NCBI GenBank assembly: GCA_964017195.1
Contig: OZ024890.1
Span: 21,330,201-21,394,200, forward strand
Source: Siderastrea radians
Lineage: Eukaryota > Cnidaria > Anthozoa > Scleractinia > Rhizangiidae
Direction: 5' to 3'
Length of the DNA stretch: 64,000 bases
This document shows positions 22,401 through 33,760 of the stretch, piece after piece (within the stretch, counting starts at the first letter, position 1; every line of letters starts with the position of its first letter). Under the pieces are notes generated by a model that was not told where the DNA came from, did no database searches, and was given only the letters and a program-made list of their open reading frames with translations. Made by a program: the position numbers and the translations under genes.

Positions 22401-25400
22401 AAGTAAACAAATCTCCGACAGAAGTAAACAAAATTTTAGGAACAATTGTACATCGCCAGTTTCCCCCTTTACATCAAGCTTAATTTATGAAACTGCATTT
22501 CAAGAGAATTTAGACAACAAAAATGCACGAACAAAATTATGCAGTCGCCCGATCACACTTTGTTCTCTCCATGTCGAAGTTGGACAGCACAATGAACAAG
22601 TGTGTTTATTGTCAAACAACATTGCATGGTTGAAGAGGGAGAAAAATACAATTACACTAACGTGTTTCGAAACAAAAACTAAGATCAAAGAAAGGTGAAC
22701 ATAAAGTTTCAGTACATCTATTCCCTCAGTAGCGAAACTAGCTCAAATGCAGGAGGATCAAATAAATTTCTTTCTAATGTGGCTTTTCAACTTTTTTAAC
22801 ACTCAGGAAACATACAGTCAGCTTTTGTGTTCCATTAGACGGCTTCTGTCTACCATAAGAAGATACATGCATATTATTGCTGGGCAGGGAACTTATGAAC
22901 AACCAAGATTCCACTTAGCGCGCTACTTTCCACGCAGGTAAGCGTTTAATATTTATTTTGCAGTCTATAATAGGCTGACTTTTTTCTCGGAACATATTTT
23001 AAATTATTTAATCTTTTTTTTTGTTGTAAAAAACTGCATCAAATGATTGGCCTTAACCTTTCAACTTGACGAGTCAATCATTTTTCCATGTAACGTAGTT
23101 CCAGCCTTTGAGAACAAAATCTTTAAGCGTGAAAATACAAAATTGAAATAAAATCTGTACTCCTAATTATTTTCAGTTGTCTCTAAAAAGAAATTTTAGA
23201 ACGAAAGTTTCATTTGTCTTCTCGTGTCTACAACTAAAGGAAGTTTTCTTGTTGCAATTTGTCATTTTTTTCATTTGGGTCGAATAAGAGGCCAAAGGCA
23301 GCAAAGGAAAGGCTTCATTTAAAAAGTTCAACTTTTATTTTATCTTGTTTTATTTTTAGTATATGCAAACGTGTTTAGGTTTTTACCATTCTGTTGTTTT
23401 TCATAAAGAAGTGTGTTGCTCGTAATAACTGGTCTAACTAGCTTCCTCAATAACGTCCGAGTGTCACCTTATATTGACTTTTTAATAAGTCACTACACGA
23501 CATCAACAAATGCCTCAGATAAACACTGCTTTAATTATCAAAATATTATAGAGATGAACATGATGTATTCATTCATCATGATATGTTCTTTTAAACACAG
23601 ACTCAATGATTGCCAGGAATGGGAAAGAGTGAATTGGGTTTTGTCTCTCCCAAAGGTATGTTTAACTTTACCACACCAGTAATATTGCACTTTAACTTAA
23701 TAACAAAAACTTTAGCATTTCATCACACATATCAGAAACAGAAGCAACCTAAATACGAGGAAAGCATAAAAAGCGCCATATCATTCGAAATATCTGGCAT
23801 CATGTAAACAACAACAGCAACAACTTATTTACGTGTTTCCATATCTTTACGTGGCATTACCTATTTAGAGCAAAGGAAATTACAAAATCATCAATTCTAT
23901 TGAAGACATTGTTTTCATTGCTCAACCAAAAGAGGCAAAGCTTGAAGAACAAAAGCAGCAGTTGAGCAGCATATAGCAGGATCAATGCTGTTAAATAGAA
24001 ACAAAGGTTTTGAAATGATATCTAAGTCCTTGAAAAGACTATGAGTGTATTTTTGTATTGTATAACTTGCAAGAGAACATAAAATGTGGTTCACTTTTCA
24101 CTTTCATTTGAATGACAGAAAGAACAGATTCTCAAATTTAAAGGGGTTTTGGGTATAGTGGCTACCCATTTCAATACGTAGCTTATGGTTCCCTAGTCAA
24201 AGTTTATTCGATGAGGATCATTTATCATATCCATGAAACTGGAGTTTTTGGTAACTTTTTTTACTAAATCTTGCAATTTGTAGTAACTTTTCTGTTTGTA
24301 TTAATTACCATTACCTGATGATCTGCTAAAGCTTTTCTTATGTAGCTTTATGTTGGAAATTGAGAATTTTCCGTTGCGTTCATTTAGAGTGATAGAGTGG
24401 GAGAAGCACTTACTGCATAAATGGTAAATATTTTGTATCAAACCGGGCTGGTTTTCCTCAGCCATCTCCAACTGGAGAAATGTTTCAGATAATGGCAATT
24501 TAATACCTTTATAATTAGTTGTGGATTTTATATTGTGTTATATTAGCTGTAAATATTTGACCCTTTGTTTATAGCAGTACACAGTTTTATAGTGTTGTTA
24601 GTAATTTTATTTGATAGGAAAATATGGGTCCACAACAGCTTACAGTTCTGTGTCTGTCTGTCTGTCTGTTTGTACATATGTACACCTGTGCGATTCTACA
24701 ACATCTGAACTCGTTCTGCAGGAAAAGAACTACGCAAAGGCTACGAAACTATCAACTGAAATACTTGATGTAACACTTCTCTTTTGAGATATGGTAAACC
24801 CGGTGGCAATGGAGCCACTAAGGTCACAATATACACTAAATCATCGGGATGGCTTTAAGTTGGGAGTTTTAGGTAGCCATTTTATTCCAGAGAAAGACCA
24901 TAAAACTGGTCTACTAGGAACTACTTTTCAAGCCTGACCTGACAGCAAGGTTATTTAAATACAATTTGATTCCTCTTCAATTTCGTCCACAGTAGGTACC
25001 AAAATGCCACGTAGGGTATTTCTGCAACAATTAGGCAATGAAATTGCTCATTGTACGTCACAAAACAGAAGCACAACAAAAGGGGTTGTTTTCCAGTCAC
25101 TATCTGATAGCAAAAGACTGGAAACAAAGGCCAAAGTATTTCATCCTTGATAGAGTGATATATTTATGTTTTGTTTGTTTGTTTTCAATTTTGCTGCTGT
25201 TGTTGCTGTTTATTTTGTTAAAAATCTTGAATACTAGCAACTGTTACACAAATGGACATTTCAATATGAAAAACATTTTGGGCATGATCTTTTAATAATA
25301 TACCAATGCTGCACAGTTTTCTTTGTAGGGTAAACAAACACATTCTCATTTTTGAAGGAAAAACAGTAAGGCTGCATTTTTCCAACTACAGAGCCATAAC

Positions 25401-25490
25401 GCTGTGTGTATTACATAGGGTATGTAATAATTAACTTGAAAACAATAAAATGAATATTGTTTTCTTTTACAGGTACAGGACGAACTATGA
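12652..25490 (+). CDS. Unrecognised small coiled-coil-like protein, 9 exons, possible frameshift
   Basis: Coding exons by splice signal and phase: 12652-12666, 12862-12914, 13267-13288, 13833-13933, 14524-14566, 18603-18669, 22240-22321, 23617-23655, 25473-25490 (TGA). Exons 1-5 and 7-9 join in phase with GT donors and AG acceptors. The product is about 146 residues, charged and helical (MDALQ-YEAALMREHVLAGKEEIR at the start), with a polar Ser/Thr/Lys-rich middle, further helices and a C-terminus in VQDEL. Exon 6 is one base short: its first part reads EEAIAIRQH and its last part VDIDVKMVEFGFR in another frame, so an indel in a T-run is suspected. Alternatively an acceptor at 18,554 gives an open frame, but with an odd hydrophobic insert. 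A poly(A) signal lies at 25836-25841. I do not recognise the family. Without a signal peptide, VQDEL should not be read as an ER retention signal. Confidence 0.6.
13378..13470 (+). repeat. Dispersed repeat fragment
   Basis: Carries AAAGCTGACGTTTTGAGCGT and TAGCCCTTCGTCAGAG, a word pair I know as a frequent dispersed repeat in cnidarian genomes. It lies in an intron of the coiled-coil gene. Confidence 0.45.
14075..14380. repeat. SINE-tail-like patch plus CTAA microsatellite
   Basis: TTTATAGAGCGCTATTTC and AATAGCGCTTTACAA around 14.10 kb form a short imperfect palindrome common in dispersed repeats. It is followed by an imperfect (CTAA)n tract from about 14,280 to 14,370. Confidence 0.55.
14690..14925 (-). 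mobile_element. LINE remnant: C-terminal end of reverse transcriptase ORF
   Basis: Read on minus, the frame ends with DGKRRRGRPKVT, then a stop, then RSTVVKE. This is the typical end of RTE/CR1-like LINE proteins (GKRKRGRPxxTWRRTVE). In-frame stops show decay. It is collinear on the same strand with LINE pieces at 17.73-18.42 kb, separated from them by a DIRS-like insertion. Confidence 0.65.
15093..17060 (+). mobile_element. Degenerate DIRS-like retrotransposon (gag, RT stub, tyrosine recombinase)
   Basis: From the ATG at 15093 the plus strand reads as a decayed Gag-like region (Ser/Pro-rich start; PTKLVSQIVTGKYVDLSELL near 15.70 kb; PHGAVLHRSFASPGTRSA near 16.1 kb). About 16.45-16.54 kb resembles the start of a DIRS reverse transcriptase (PKKDQPRKW, then a strand like LTVDLSS). 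It then jumps directly into a tyrosine-recombinase region (FWFLCSEEFTVPS near 16.62 kb, ASKTDPVCKGCKG near 16.75 kb), ending with the GAATVAT / HQIQALGRWSS block near 16.97-17.03 kb. Most of RT and RNase H is missing. Multiple frameshifts and stops make it inactive. It lies in an intron of the coiled-coil gene. Confidence 0.75.
17730..18420 (-). mobile_element. LINE remnant: endonuclease end and RT fragments
   Basis: On minus, 18415-18115 reads RDIHNHRWTTPDERVRN, a stop, then FRRSV, AFRRVDFASDHNF and later DKEVQRCLRRYKGEWADGLA. This corresponds to the end of the APE endonuclease domain and the linker into the reverse transcriptase of RTE-like LINEs (HKxTWxSPDG, RRGADxASDHHL). Around 17.9 kb LKINISKTKVL matches the RT thumb-side GLxINxxKTKVL block. 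Stops and frameshifts are frequent. Together with 14690-14925 it is one old LINE split by the DIRS-like element. Confidence 0.65.
19400..22230. other. Large intron interval; no supported gene
   Basis: No exon could be supported in this part of the coiled-coil gene intron. Two short open segments end at good donors: 21532-21665, with GTTAG before gtaatg, and one opening near 21715 that encodes MWQWFWGGKKKRSHPK before gtatgt. They could be alternative first exons but have no visible partner. An inverted copy of the 6.9-kb repeat lies at 19,920-19,990. Confidence 0.35.
19915..19995 (-). repeat. Dispersed repeat, copy 2 (inverted)
   Basis: The minus strand shares CATACGTCACC, TTGACCGTGAAGGC and TGGGAAAAAACCAT with the segment at 6893-6990. 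The ORF on minus at 19906-20127 is a by-product of this repeat. Confidence 0.55.
24647..24672. repeat. GTCT microsatellite
   Basis: A short (GTCT)n tract within an intron of the coiled-coil gene. Confidence 0.7.
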
Positions 25491-25835
25491 CAAGACAACT
25501 ACGGCTTCATCGTATCATTGGACATAATTTTGTTGACTGGACTTTTGCTTTTCTAACTGTATCCCGTTCTATCCCGGTTACACAACTTAGTAAAGTGTTT
25601 TGGTTGGCGATCACAAAATATTGTGGTAATGAACCGTTACTTTCGTCGAACTAGTGTAATGTTATTTTACAAATTGCCAGTTAGCAGCCATTTACGATAC
25701 GGACGTTCTGTAAATAAGAGACCTTTTTACTGCAAAATTTTAGTTTTTGTTACTTACAATACAGTGGTGCACTATACAACATATGCAATGTGTAAAATTA
25801 ATGTTAACAGAAATGTAAAGAGGTTTGTAAGTAGT

Positions 25836-25841
25836 AATAAA
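25836..25841 (+). terminator. AATAAA poly(A) signal after the coiled-coil gene
   Basis: A canonical AATAAA about 345 bp after the stop codon at 25488-25490, with T-rich sequence after it. Plausible 3' end of the transcript. Confidence 0.45.
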
Positions 25842-25919
25842 ATTATTACATTGATTGTTTATTTGTAAACATCCGTAAGCATCTAATCATTTGAATAATT
25901 CAGTCAATTCCAGCAACGC

Positions 25920-26440
25920 CACTCCTTACCCTAACACCGACCCCCCCACCCCCCCCCCGTATTTCGAACAGACCTTTGGACATGGCAATTTTAACAACAT
26001 CCTCTACAAATGCTTGGAATTCCCATCCCTATAAAAAACTTTCTGGGTGGCTTGGGGGGCACCCCCCCCCCCACTTTGTTGGCGGCACCCTGTTTCTGAA
26101 TTTCGTGGATCTGCCCCTGGTAAGACAGCGACATCCCCTCTTTTCAGATCCCGCCCCCAATTAGATCAAAGCCTGAACATGGTCTGATCTAAAAAAGAAA
26201 GTAAAGAAAGAAAAAAAGAGCTGTGTACAGCTGCCACTCCATACATACAGGTTTCGGTCAAATCTGAAAAGTGTGACTTGTGTCTCTAAGTAGTCAGTCC
26301 CCCGAAATTCAAGCGCCCCTCTTCTGGATCATGTCATAATTTACAAATGCCCCACGTTCTCCCAAAATGGGAAGCGGGGTGGGGTGAGGGTGAGTATTGG
26401 TGGAACTGAGATGCAGGGAAAAAGACAGAAAGTCAAACAT
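25920..26440. repeat. C/G-homopolymer-rich repeat remnant
   Basis: Poly-C tracts at about 25.94 and 26.06 kb flank a partial copy of a MITE that ends in TTCGTGGATCTGCCCCTG near 26.12 kb. The same end is seen in the element at 61785-61952. Confidence 0.5.
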
Positions 26441-26689
26441 TCCCACTTCTCCAATTACGAGTTAACACACTTCTTCACCAAAATATTATATGCTCACTGC
26501 CAAATAAAATCAATCGTTCTTTAATGTCGCTATTGTGACGATGTCTCGCGTTAGGTCACCTACAAGGCTGCTATGTTAACCAAAGTCCTATTGGCTGTAT
26601 AAATAAAGACTTTTTTTAGTTGGCAAATCTGAATACAAAAGTTAATTTAGTTAGCACATATGGCCAACTAAATGCATTTATAATCAAAC

Positions 26690-27600
26690 AGGCAGCTTGT
26701 GATTGAAAAAGCGACATGCAAATACTCTCGAGATGCCTAAAGCTAGGTGCACACTGATAACGACATATAAGGTTTTTCTAAAGAGTGAAACAAAACGTTC
26801 CCATCGCTGCTTAAGCTGATTTGTAAAAGTACAGCAATTTATAAGCCAAATTTAAAGAATGGATGCAACACGTTTCGTTTCTCGTTTCAATTGCGCTTGA
26901 AATGCCTAAACTACGTACCACTGTGAACAAAATATCACGTTTGTTGGGTTTACCTTGGTGTACGAACCTGACAAGATTTTCTTTGTTTTGTAAGCTTTCG
27001 TTTTGCTGTACGTTACTGTTTAAAATGTTTTGTTCCCCTTGTTTTACGTCATCCGTGAGTTTCACAGGTTCTCACACCGAGGTAAAGTCGCTTGTTTAAA
27101 TAGTAAAAAACGTCGATCATTTCCAGAGCTGATTTGTAAAAGTACAGCCCTTGATGCATTGGCAAAAGCTGAGTGCTGTAATTCATTAGGTTTCCCGTTT
27201 TGAATTTTCTTAAAATATCTAAAAGCATGTGCACAAAACAGCAACATATGAGTGATCATTCCACTCATTTCACTTAACGTTTGCGCACTTCCAGAGCTGA
27301 TTTGTAAAAGTTCAACCCTTCGCGCACGAAGCAAAAGAACAGATTTAACACCTTTATCGTTTCAAGTGCTCTTGAGATGCACATGCACATTGACAACAAC
27401 ATAACAGGTTTGTCTGAAGAGTAATATAAACTCCGATCTTTTTCAAAGCGGATTAAGAATTGCGAAAGTACAACCGTACATTAACCAAAGGCCTGGATGT
27501 TAACACGTCTTCTTTTCGATTCTTTCATGTTTCAAACGCACATGAAATGCCTAAGAGCACGTGCACATTGACCACTGTAACAAACAATTCTGAACCCTTC
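26690..27600. repeat. Diverged tandem repeat array, ~150-170-bp unit
   Basis: GAGCTGATTTGTAAAAGT recurs at about 26.81 (AAGCTG variant), 27.126 and 27.29 kb, with a weaker version near 27.45 kb. Each copy is followed at similar distance by ATGCCTAAA-type and GTGCACATTGAC-type words. The spacing is 168 bp between the best two copies and about twice that between the first two. Several overlapping ORFs in both strands reflect the repeat, not genes. Confidence 0.65.
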
Positions 27601-27609
27601 ATGAGAAAA

Positions 27610-30170
27610 AAGTTAGGGAAATCCACGTAAAGGTACTGTCAAGCGTTTGTACAGGAAAATGGGAATGTGGTGAAAAAGTAATCAGGGTTATTATAGAAGC
27701 TCAGCACTCCACGACTGACTGCACTCGGTCAATCTAATGAGAAGGATCAACGAAATGTGACAAAAGGCTAGTGTGTCTTGTCACTAAAAGGCCTTGCAAA
27801 TAATAACTTCACGACTCGTTGACCTTGAAAAAAAATTCCACGTGGTGACAGCTGGCTATTCAAGGGGTAACGTTAAATTAACGCTTCAAACATACCTTTG
27901 ACTGACGTTTTAACTAAACGGGTTCAAAAAATAAAGTAGAGACATAAGAAAGGAAACAGAACAAGACAAAATATAGTCGGTATAAACAATCAAGCGGATA
28001 CGAAACGTTTGGCACAAAAGTTGTACTTAGTCTAGTCGTACCAGGCCTAATAACCAGTAATGTGTCAAATTCACTTTCAAAAATTTCCATCTATCAAAGC
28101 CTTGCAAACCCCTTACATTGGGATGTTTCAGAAACCTACGTTTAAGCACCTAGAAAACGATGCTTTTAGTTTTTAAAACACGTTAAACGGTATTGCGTTA
28201 GTCTTTGGGAGATGAAGGCTTTTCAGCTGTCATTCGCACAAGGTCTACAAAACAAGACTTTTTTTGTCAACAAAAGCATTTTTAGCTTTCCATAACAAAA
28301 TGAAACAAGCCATTAACTCGCCTGTCACGGAAAAGATGGAATTTGCTTTCAAAAATAAACCAGGAACAAAGAAACCGCAAGTTAAATTGGACAAAAAAAA
28401 ATACAGTTTAGGATCGATTCAATGCCCCATTTACAAAAACAGGTTATTTCAAAGAGGCAGCCATGCTTCACAGAGCGTTCAAACCGAATCAGTGAGGTAT
28501 ATTTATCACTGCAGCATGTCAATGCCTCAACATCGAGAGTTTCTCGAGCAAATATCTTGTCTGGTTGAAATTTTTTCCCAAGAGAAAAAAAGAGAAAAGG
28601 AAAGAAACATACTACCACATCTTTGGCTGTTACGATCAGGAATGGTAGTCCTTGGTCCTTTTAGCGCCGTTTCTTTAATAAGCGTATATAAATGATACAC
28701 GTAAGCTTAGATAATGTTTGCTTCATATAATGACTACCAATACAATAAATTTCAACGAAAGGAACCCCATATCTGTTCACCCTGAACTTTAGATACTAAA
28801 ATTAAAACGGCTCACTCTCTACGAACGACCGAAACCAAAAGCGAAGTACACGCAACGAAACTGTAACCACGTTTTTTATCCTTATGGATCCTGACAGCTG
28901 TTAAAAATATGTTCTAACCATCAGCATTGAATAAACAGCTTTCAATTCTATTCTGTAATCGTAAGTATATTTCGATCTTATCCTCGACGCAGTGTACCCG
29001 CTTAGCTTTCTTTTTTCGTAAGTATCACCCATTCTTCTTCTTCTACCTAAGAAAATTATTTCTTTCACAGATTTTCACAGGTTTACCACTAGAATATAAC
29101 ATAAACATGAACAAGATTCAGTCAAACCTCTGCCATATCCTTTGATGGGGCCTTCGTTTCCCTAAAGTTCTCTCGGTCAATACAACACTGGACTGTAACA
29201 GTATATTTAGCGGTACTAGCACGCTATTAAGAACAAGTCTCCTTCCTTCGATCGACAGTACTCACACCAGAAACGCGTGGGACAAACTAAAGTAATGAAA
29301 TAGAAAGCCTCGTCTTGGGAACGAGGACAAGAGCGACAACACGGATATCCGCTGGTTAATGCCAGCGAGCTCGAATTTTCTAAAACAGTTTGTGACGCAA
29401 GATAGTAACTGGTGTAAAATGTAACTCCTTGGTCAATGGACACGTATTAGACAAAAAATTCAACTTTCCCCTTAATAAACGACACAACCCATTCCCTCCG
29501 GGGGGAGCAATTCCTTACTTGGGCTTAACTGACAAGGGTATGGTTTCCATGCCTTCAACCGTTTTTTTTTTTCAAATTTCTCAAATATGTAGAACTTTTT
29601 GAATATTACTTAGCACCATAATCTGTCAACAGAATTGCCTCCGCCATCGGCAAAAGCAAACTCCAGTAAAATCTTTGCCGACAATATAAGATGCAATCGC
29701 AACGCCATCTTGTGACTGTCTTAACAAGGTCACAAGATGAGAAACTGTGTCTTTAGAAGGATAACAAAATCAGTTTTTTTGTCACTGAGTCAAGGTTTAC
29801 GGGGCTAGCGACACCTCCCTAACCCGCAAACTTCTGCGATCTTCTGCCACCCACCCCCCCCCCCCCCCAGGAGAAAATCACCCATATTGTGATAGGCAGC
29901 ACGTTAATGGGGGAATATGAAAATAGAATTGGCACCAGCGTAATCTCTGTGTCAGTTTGTGGCCTACTTTAGAAAGCATCAAACCGTGGTACTTGCCACA
30001 CGTCTTAACCGCGATAAAATTCCCACACGTAACCCATCACACATCCTCAGAATTAATTTAGGGGACATAGAACACTTTCGTATCGGCTGAGAAATGTTGC
30101 AGACAATTAAATCCTTCCTTGTTGACTCATTTTTCATTTTTGCCACCTTTCCTGCGTCCTGAAATAATAA
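27610..30170. other. Gene-free interval
   Basis: The 143-codon frame at 28264-28695 begins with TTG. Its first ATG is internal and it has no recognisable domain, splice context or neighbouring exon. A poly-C tract lies near 29.86 kb. I see no gene here. Confidence 0.4.
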
Positions 30171-30175
30171 TATAT

Positions 30176-31060
30176 AGATTTAGCCAAGCCTAAAAGCGGA
30201 GCCCCCTTTTTGTTTTGTCTGTTTTTTGCTTTTGTTTTGTTTTTGCTGGCAGTTATTAATTTGTGAAAATACTCTCATCCGAGTCGTTTTATTAAAAAAA
30301 AAAACAAAGAAAAAAAAGGAAAAAATTCTTGCTCCCGCTGAGGGTCGAACCCGGCTCGTCGGCGTGAGATGCAGGTAACTAGTCCACTAAGCCATGGGCG
30401 TTTGATATTGTGTTGGCACTTAATTTTTAATACTTATTTCTTTCTTTGTGACAAGCTGCCTATCCGCATGAAAATGCTGGTGGTTTTCCTGGCAAAATGT
30501 GTTCAAAACGCCGTAAAAACCATGGTTGTGGACAGAAAAAACCAAAAAGCACTAGCTCTGCTATATTTGGCGTCGAAACCGCTGCGAAAAGCTGCGAACT
30601 CAAGCGGTGTGCCGACCGAGTTCGAACAGAACCGACGAGGCAAATTTGAACTTTTTGCCTGAACTTTATCGCCGAATTTCTTTCGCCTAGATTGAACTTT
30701 TCTCCTTCCACCAAAAAGACAACTGAGTGTTCTTTTGAACTTTTTTTTTCCATTAACACATTTGTTTTTGACTTTTGTTGTCTTTGCTTGTTTTGCTACA
30801 ACGCGGGTCAACATGCGATTTCGCGCCGAAAACACACGGGATTCAGCACAGGGTTATATCCAGTGTAGGAAGTGTATTGGTAGGCCTGTGGTGCGGACGG
30901 ACGGACGGACGGACGTACGGATGTACGGACGGACGGATGTACGGACGGACGGTCACGTGACTACTACGTCACTACCAAAATTTTTTGGCTTGATAGATTA
31001 CCAAATTTCCTTAGCAATGGAGCTCCGCTGACGCGCTAGCGCGCTGGCTCCGCTATCAAC
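30176..31060 (-). repeat. Composite repeat with inverted tRNA-like SINE head
   Basis: On minus, 30405-30330 shows box A (TGGCTTAGTGGACTAG) and box B (GGGTTCGACCC), a tRNA-like promoter. The element carries a (CGGA)n-type tract (30,895-30,950) and is bordered by GCGGAGC-rich words on both sides (AAGCGGAGCCCC at 30.19 kb; GAGCTCCGCTGACGCGC at 31.02 kb). ORFs across the CGGA tract are artefacts. Confidence 0.6.
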
Positions 31061-31099
31061 TGTGGTGACGACGACAAAATTACGAGATACCTCTTTGGA

Positions 31100-32600
31100 A
31101 TTGGTTCAAGAGAATAATAACCGGATGTCTTAAAAACTAAAATCAAAACACTTAAAGGCAGAGCTGAATTTACTTTGTAAAAAAGGATCCGTTAGTCTTC
31201 GGCCCTGGCATTGGCGTAAGGCAAAACTCACGCAAAATTACCGCTTACGGGCAACGTCATCCATAGACCACGGATTTTTAATAGGGACTTTTAGCGACCA
31301 CAGTCGCAGCGCCGACGAAAACATCGCCCCACATTCATAACTCACTTCGTTATTATGTCAACTCGTTGAATTTGTATAATTAGGTCGAACTATCCAGGAA
31401 CTGAATTCGTGGGGACGGCGTTAGTGTTCAGATGGAGAAAGGAAAATTCACCGTCAGGTGTACATACAGAAAACATGTTTATTTCATCTCGAATTTACAG
31501 AGTAGCCAGAGTAGCCAAATAAACAAAAAAAGCAAAACAAAAACAGAAAAAACAAAAAGACGAAAAAGAACAGAAAAAACATACAAGTTATACTAATACA
31601 AGATTACATTAAGAATATTAATCGGAATATTGAGCTTACCTTTGTTTTTAATTGTTGTTTTAATTATAGTTTTATCTTGTAATGTACTTTTGTTCTATCG
31701 TCATTATTATTATACTTTTAATTTTGTTCTAATTTCAAATTTAGACCTAGTATTCTAGTTTTCTTCTTTTCCTAATTACATATCAGTGTGTGATTTTTCA
31801 CGTTTGTTTTTAATTTAGGGCCTCTATTGATAACAGTTTTTACTATATTGTAAATACTGAAAGAGCTACCCTGATTAAATAAAGGTATCTTATTCAAAAG
31901 TATGCAACGTTTCACGATATCTGTAAGACTGTGAACTTGGTCTTTTCATGTTGTTGTTTTGCGAAGAACGGCAAAGAAATGTACCAAAACGTATAACGCA
32001 CGTGTACAGTCTTCGTTTTGCTCCTTATAAGTCTATTGCCGGTTTTGTGACGCTCTCCTTTCCGTCGGCATTGTCGTCTCGCTCAAGTCTCTACTGTCTT
32101 TGAAAAGATCCAAAAATAAGCCACAGTGAAAAGGAAGGTAAAACTCCGGATGAAAGCGGTTTGCGTTAAAAGGAACGGAAACCTGCCTCATGCACGTCCT
32201 GGGAAACAACGTTCGTCACAACATCCTTCCGACATGAAGTGACAAATAACTGATTCACATTGATTGTTCTGATTGGTTGTTAGCTTAATTGTGAGCTAAT
32301 GTTAAAGCTAATTCAATAATAAAGGAAAGGCTACAAGTATTTTCTATTCACAAATTCTGCACATGACATTGGTCAAGCAAGCACATTTTTTTTATCAAGT
32401 TCAATGATACCCATTGTCTATTTTACAAAGGAGCACCTTTTGATTCACACAAACCTCGCTAAATGGTGAATGTGCAACAAAATATACGTTGAATTCACTA
32501 CTTAATATCAGACAGAAGTTAGTCGGAAAGCTGACTAAACCATAACCATTTGTAAACTGAAAATTGTAAGGCATATAAAGTAGAGGTGAAGCTGTGGTGG
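31100..32600. other. Gene-free interval
   Basis: AT-rich sequence with an A-rich tract near 31.53 kb and several TATTATTA stretches. No ORF, splice pair or RNA gene could be supported. Confidence 0.4.
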
Positions 32601-32639
32601 CCAGTAGTTTGTGTCCACTGGACGTTTTACCCTGAAGAA

Positions 32640-33345
32640 AAATAGTTTCAGCCTGACCTTTCCCACCATGTTGTTTACTTAAACAAGAAATTTTACTTCA
32701 CATTGCCGCATGTAGATAAATAGGCCCCAGCAAACAAATGTTGTGAGGAGCGATGTAATGAACTAGCATCCTGTCCAGGAGGAATTAGGAATACTGCTAG
32801 TTGCCTGATGCTCTGTACTGAGAGTCACTGTTACAGCTGTGCAATAAGTGCTGTAACACAGAAAAAAAGAATGCTTGTTGGCTATACGCCACCAGGTTTT
32901 GACTGTAAAAAATGTAACAGTTGAAGAAAAAGTTACTGAGAATCCTTCCTTACTCTCTCATTAGACAAGAAATTTACTCCACATTGTCCCAGGCAGAAAC
33001 ATGCATCCCAGGAAAAACTGCTGGGGGTACCCCTATAGTTGAGTAGCATCCCATCCAGGGTGGAGTGGTGTTTCAACTAGTTGCCTAATGCTCAGGATAG
33101 AACAAAGGAGATCTATAGAGTGTTGGCTTAGCCATCACCATCATTTTAACAGAGTTCTGAGCTGAACCTGTAACCCACTACATCTGTACCAAGGATCACT
33201 GTTACGCTGTGCACTAATAGTGCTATAACACAGAAAAAAGAATGCTCGTCAGCCATATGCCACCTTATTTCAACAGTACACAAATGTAACAGTCGGTGGA
33301 AAAATCACTGAGAACCCTCTGCTTTACTCTCTCGTTTGACTGGAA
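32640..33345 (+). repeat. Tandem duplication of a SINE-containing ~370-bp unit
   Basis: Unit 1 (about 32.64-32.97 kb) and unit 2 (about 32.98-33.345 kb) share, in order, a CACATTG patch, GAACTAGCATCCTGTCCAGG or its variant, CTAGTTGCCTGATGCTC, GTGCTGTAACACAGAAAAA, GCCACC and ACTGAGAA-CC. The period is about 372 bp. The GCATCCCATCCAGG words belong to a widespread tRNA-derived SINE family, also present at 46.9 kb. Confidence 0.65.
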
Positions 33346-33760
33346 GAAAAGAAACGGGTATAATGAAAACTGGTCACTAAAGAGGTGGGGGTGGTCTCTT
33401 ACAAAAAGTCCAAGATATGGAGATTTCACAGAAAAAAAAAAGAAGTTTGGTAGCATGAAGAAGCTGTTGCTCAAGAGAGGTGCTTGCTCACAGTGATTTG
33501 ACTGAAAAAAGAGATTTGGGATCATGGAGAAATTATTATTTATTATGGACAAATTGTTATTTATGACAGGTGGTCTCTTAGGAGAGGTCTCAGATATAGT
33601 AATTTGACTGACAAAAAAGAAATATAGTATAATGGATAAGTTGCTACTTTAGAGAGCTGGCTTCTTATGAGGGGTAATATCTGACACGAGATTTCAGATA
33701 TTTCAGAGAAATTTCGTAACATGGACAAGTTGTTATTAAAGAGAGGTAATCACAATGATA
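33336..33760 (+). repeat. Minisatellite, ~90-bp unit, about 5 copies
   Basis: TTTGACTG-AAAAAAGAAATTTGG-ATCATGG-AAGTTGTTA-AAGAGAGGTGGTCTCTTA recurs with variation near 33,336, 33,424, 33,497, 33,602 and 33,699. It directly follows the SINE duplication. Confidence 0.7.

Noticed and set aside
25473..25490. ER retention signal (VQDEL) in the coiled-coil protein
   Set aside because: There is no signal peptide, so the resemblance to KDEL is probably chance.
26690..27600. CRISPR array
   Set aside because: Units are long and diverged with no short constant repeats and spacers, and the genome is eukaryotic.
28264..28695. 143-codon ORF as a gene
   Set aside because: It opens with TTG, has no recognisable domain and no splice partners; likely chance or old repeat.
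30775..31031. Arg/Thr/Asp-rich ORFs at the CGGA tract
   Set aside because: They are translations of a tetranucleotide repeat inside a SINE-bearing composite repeat.
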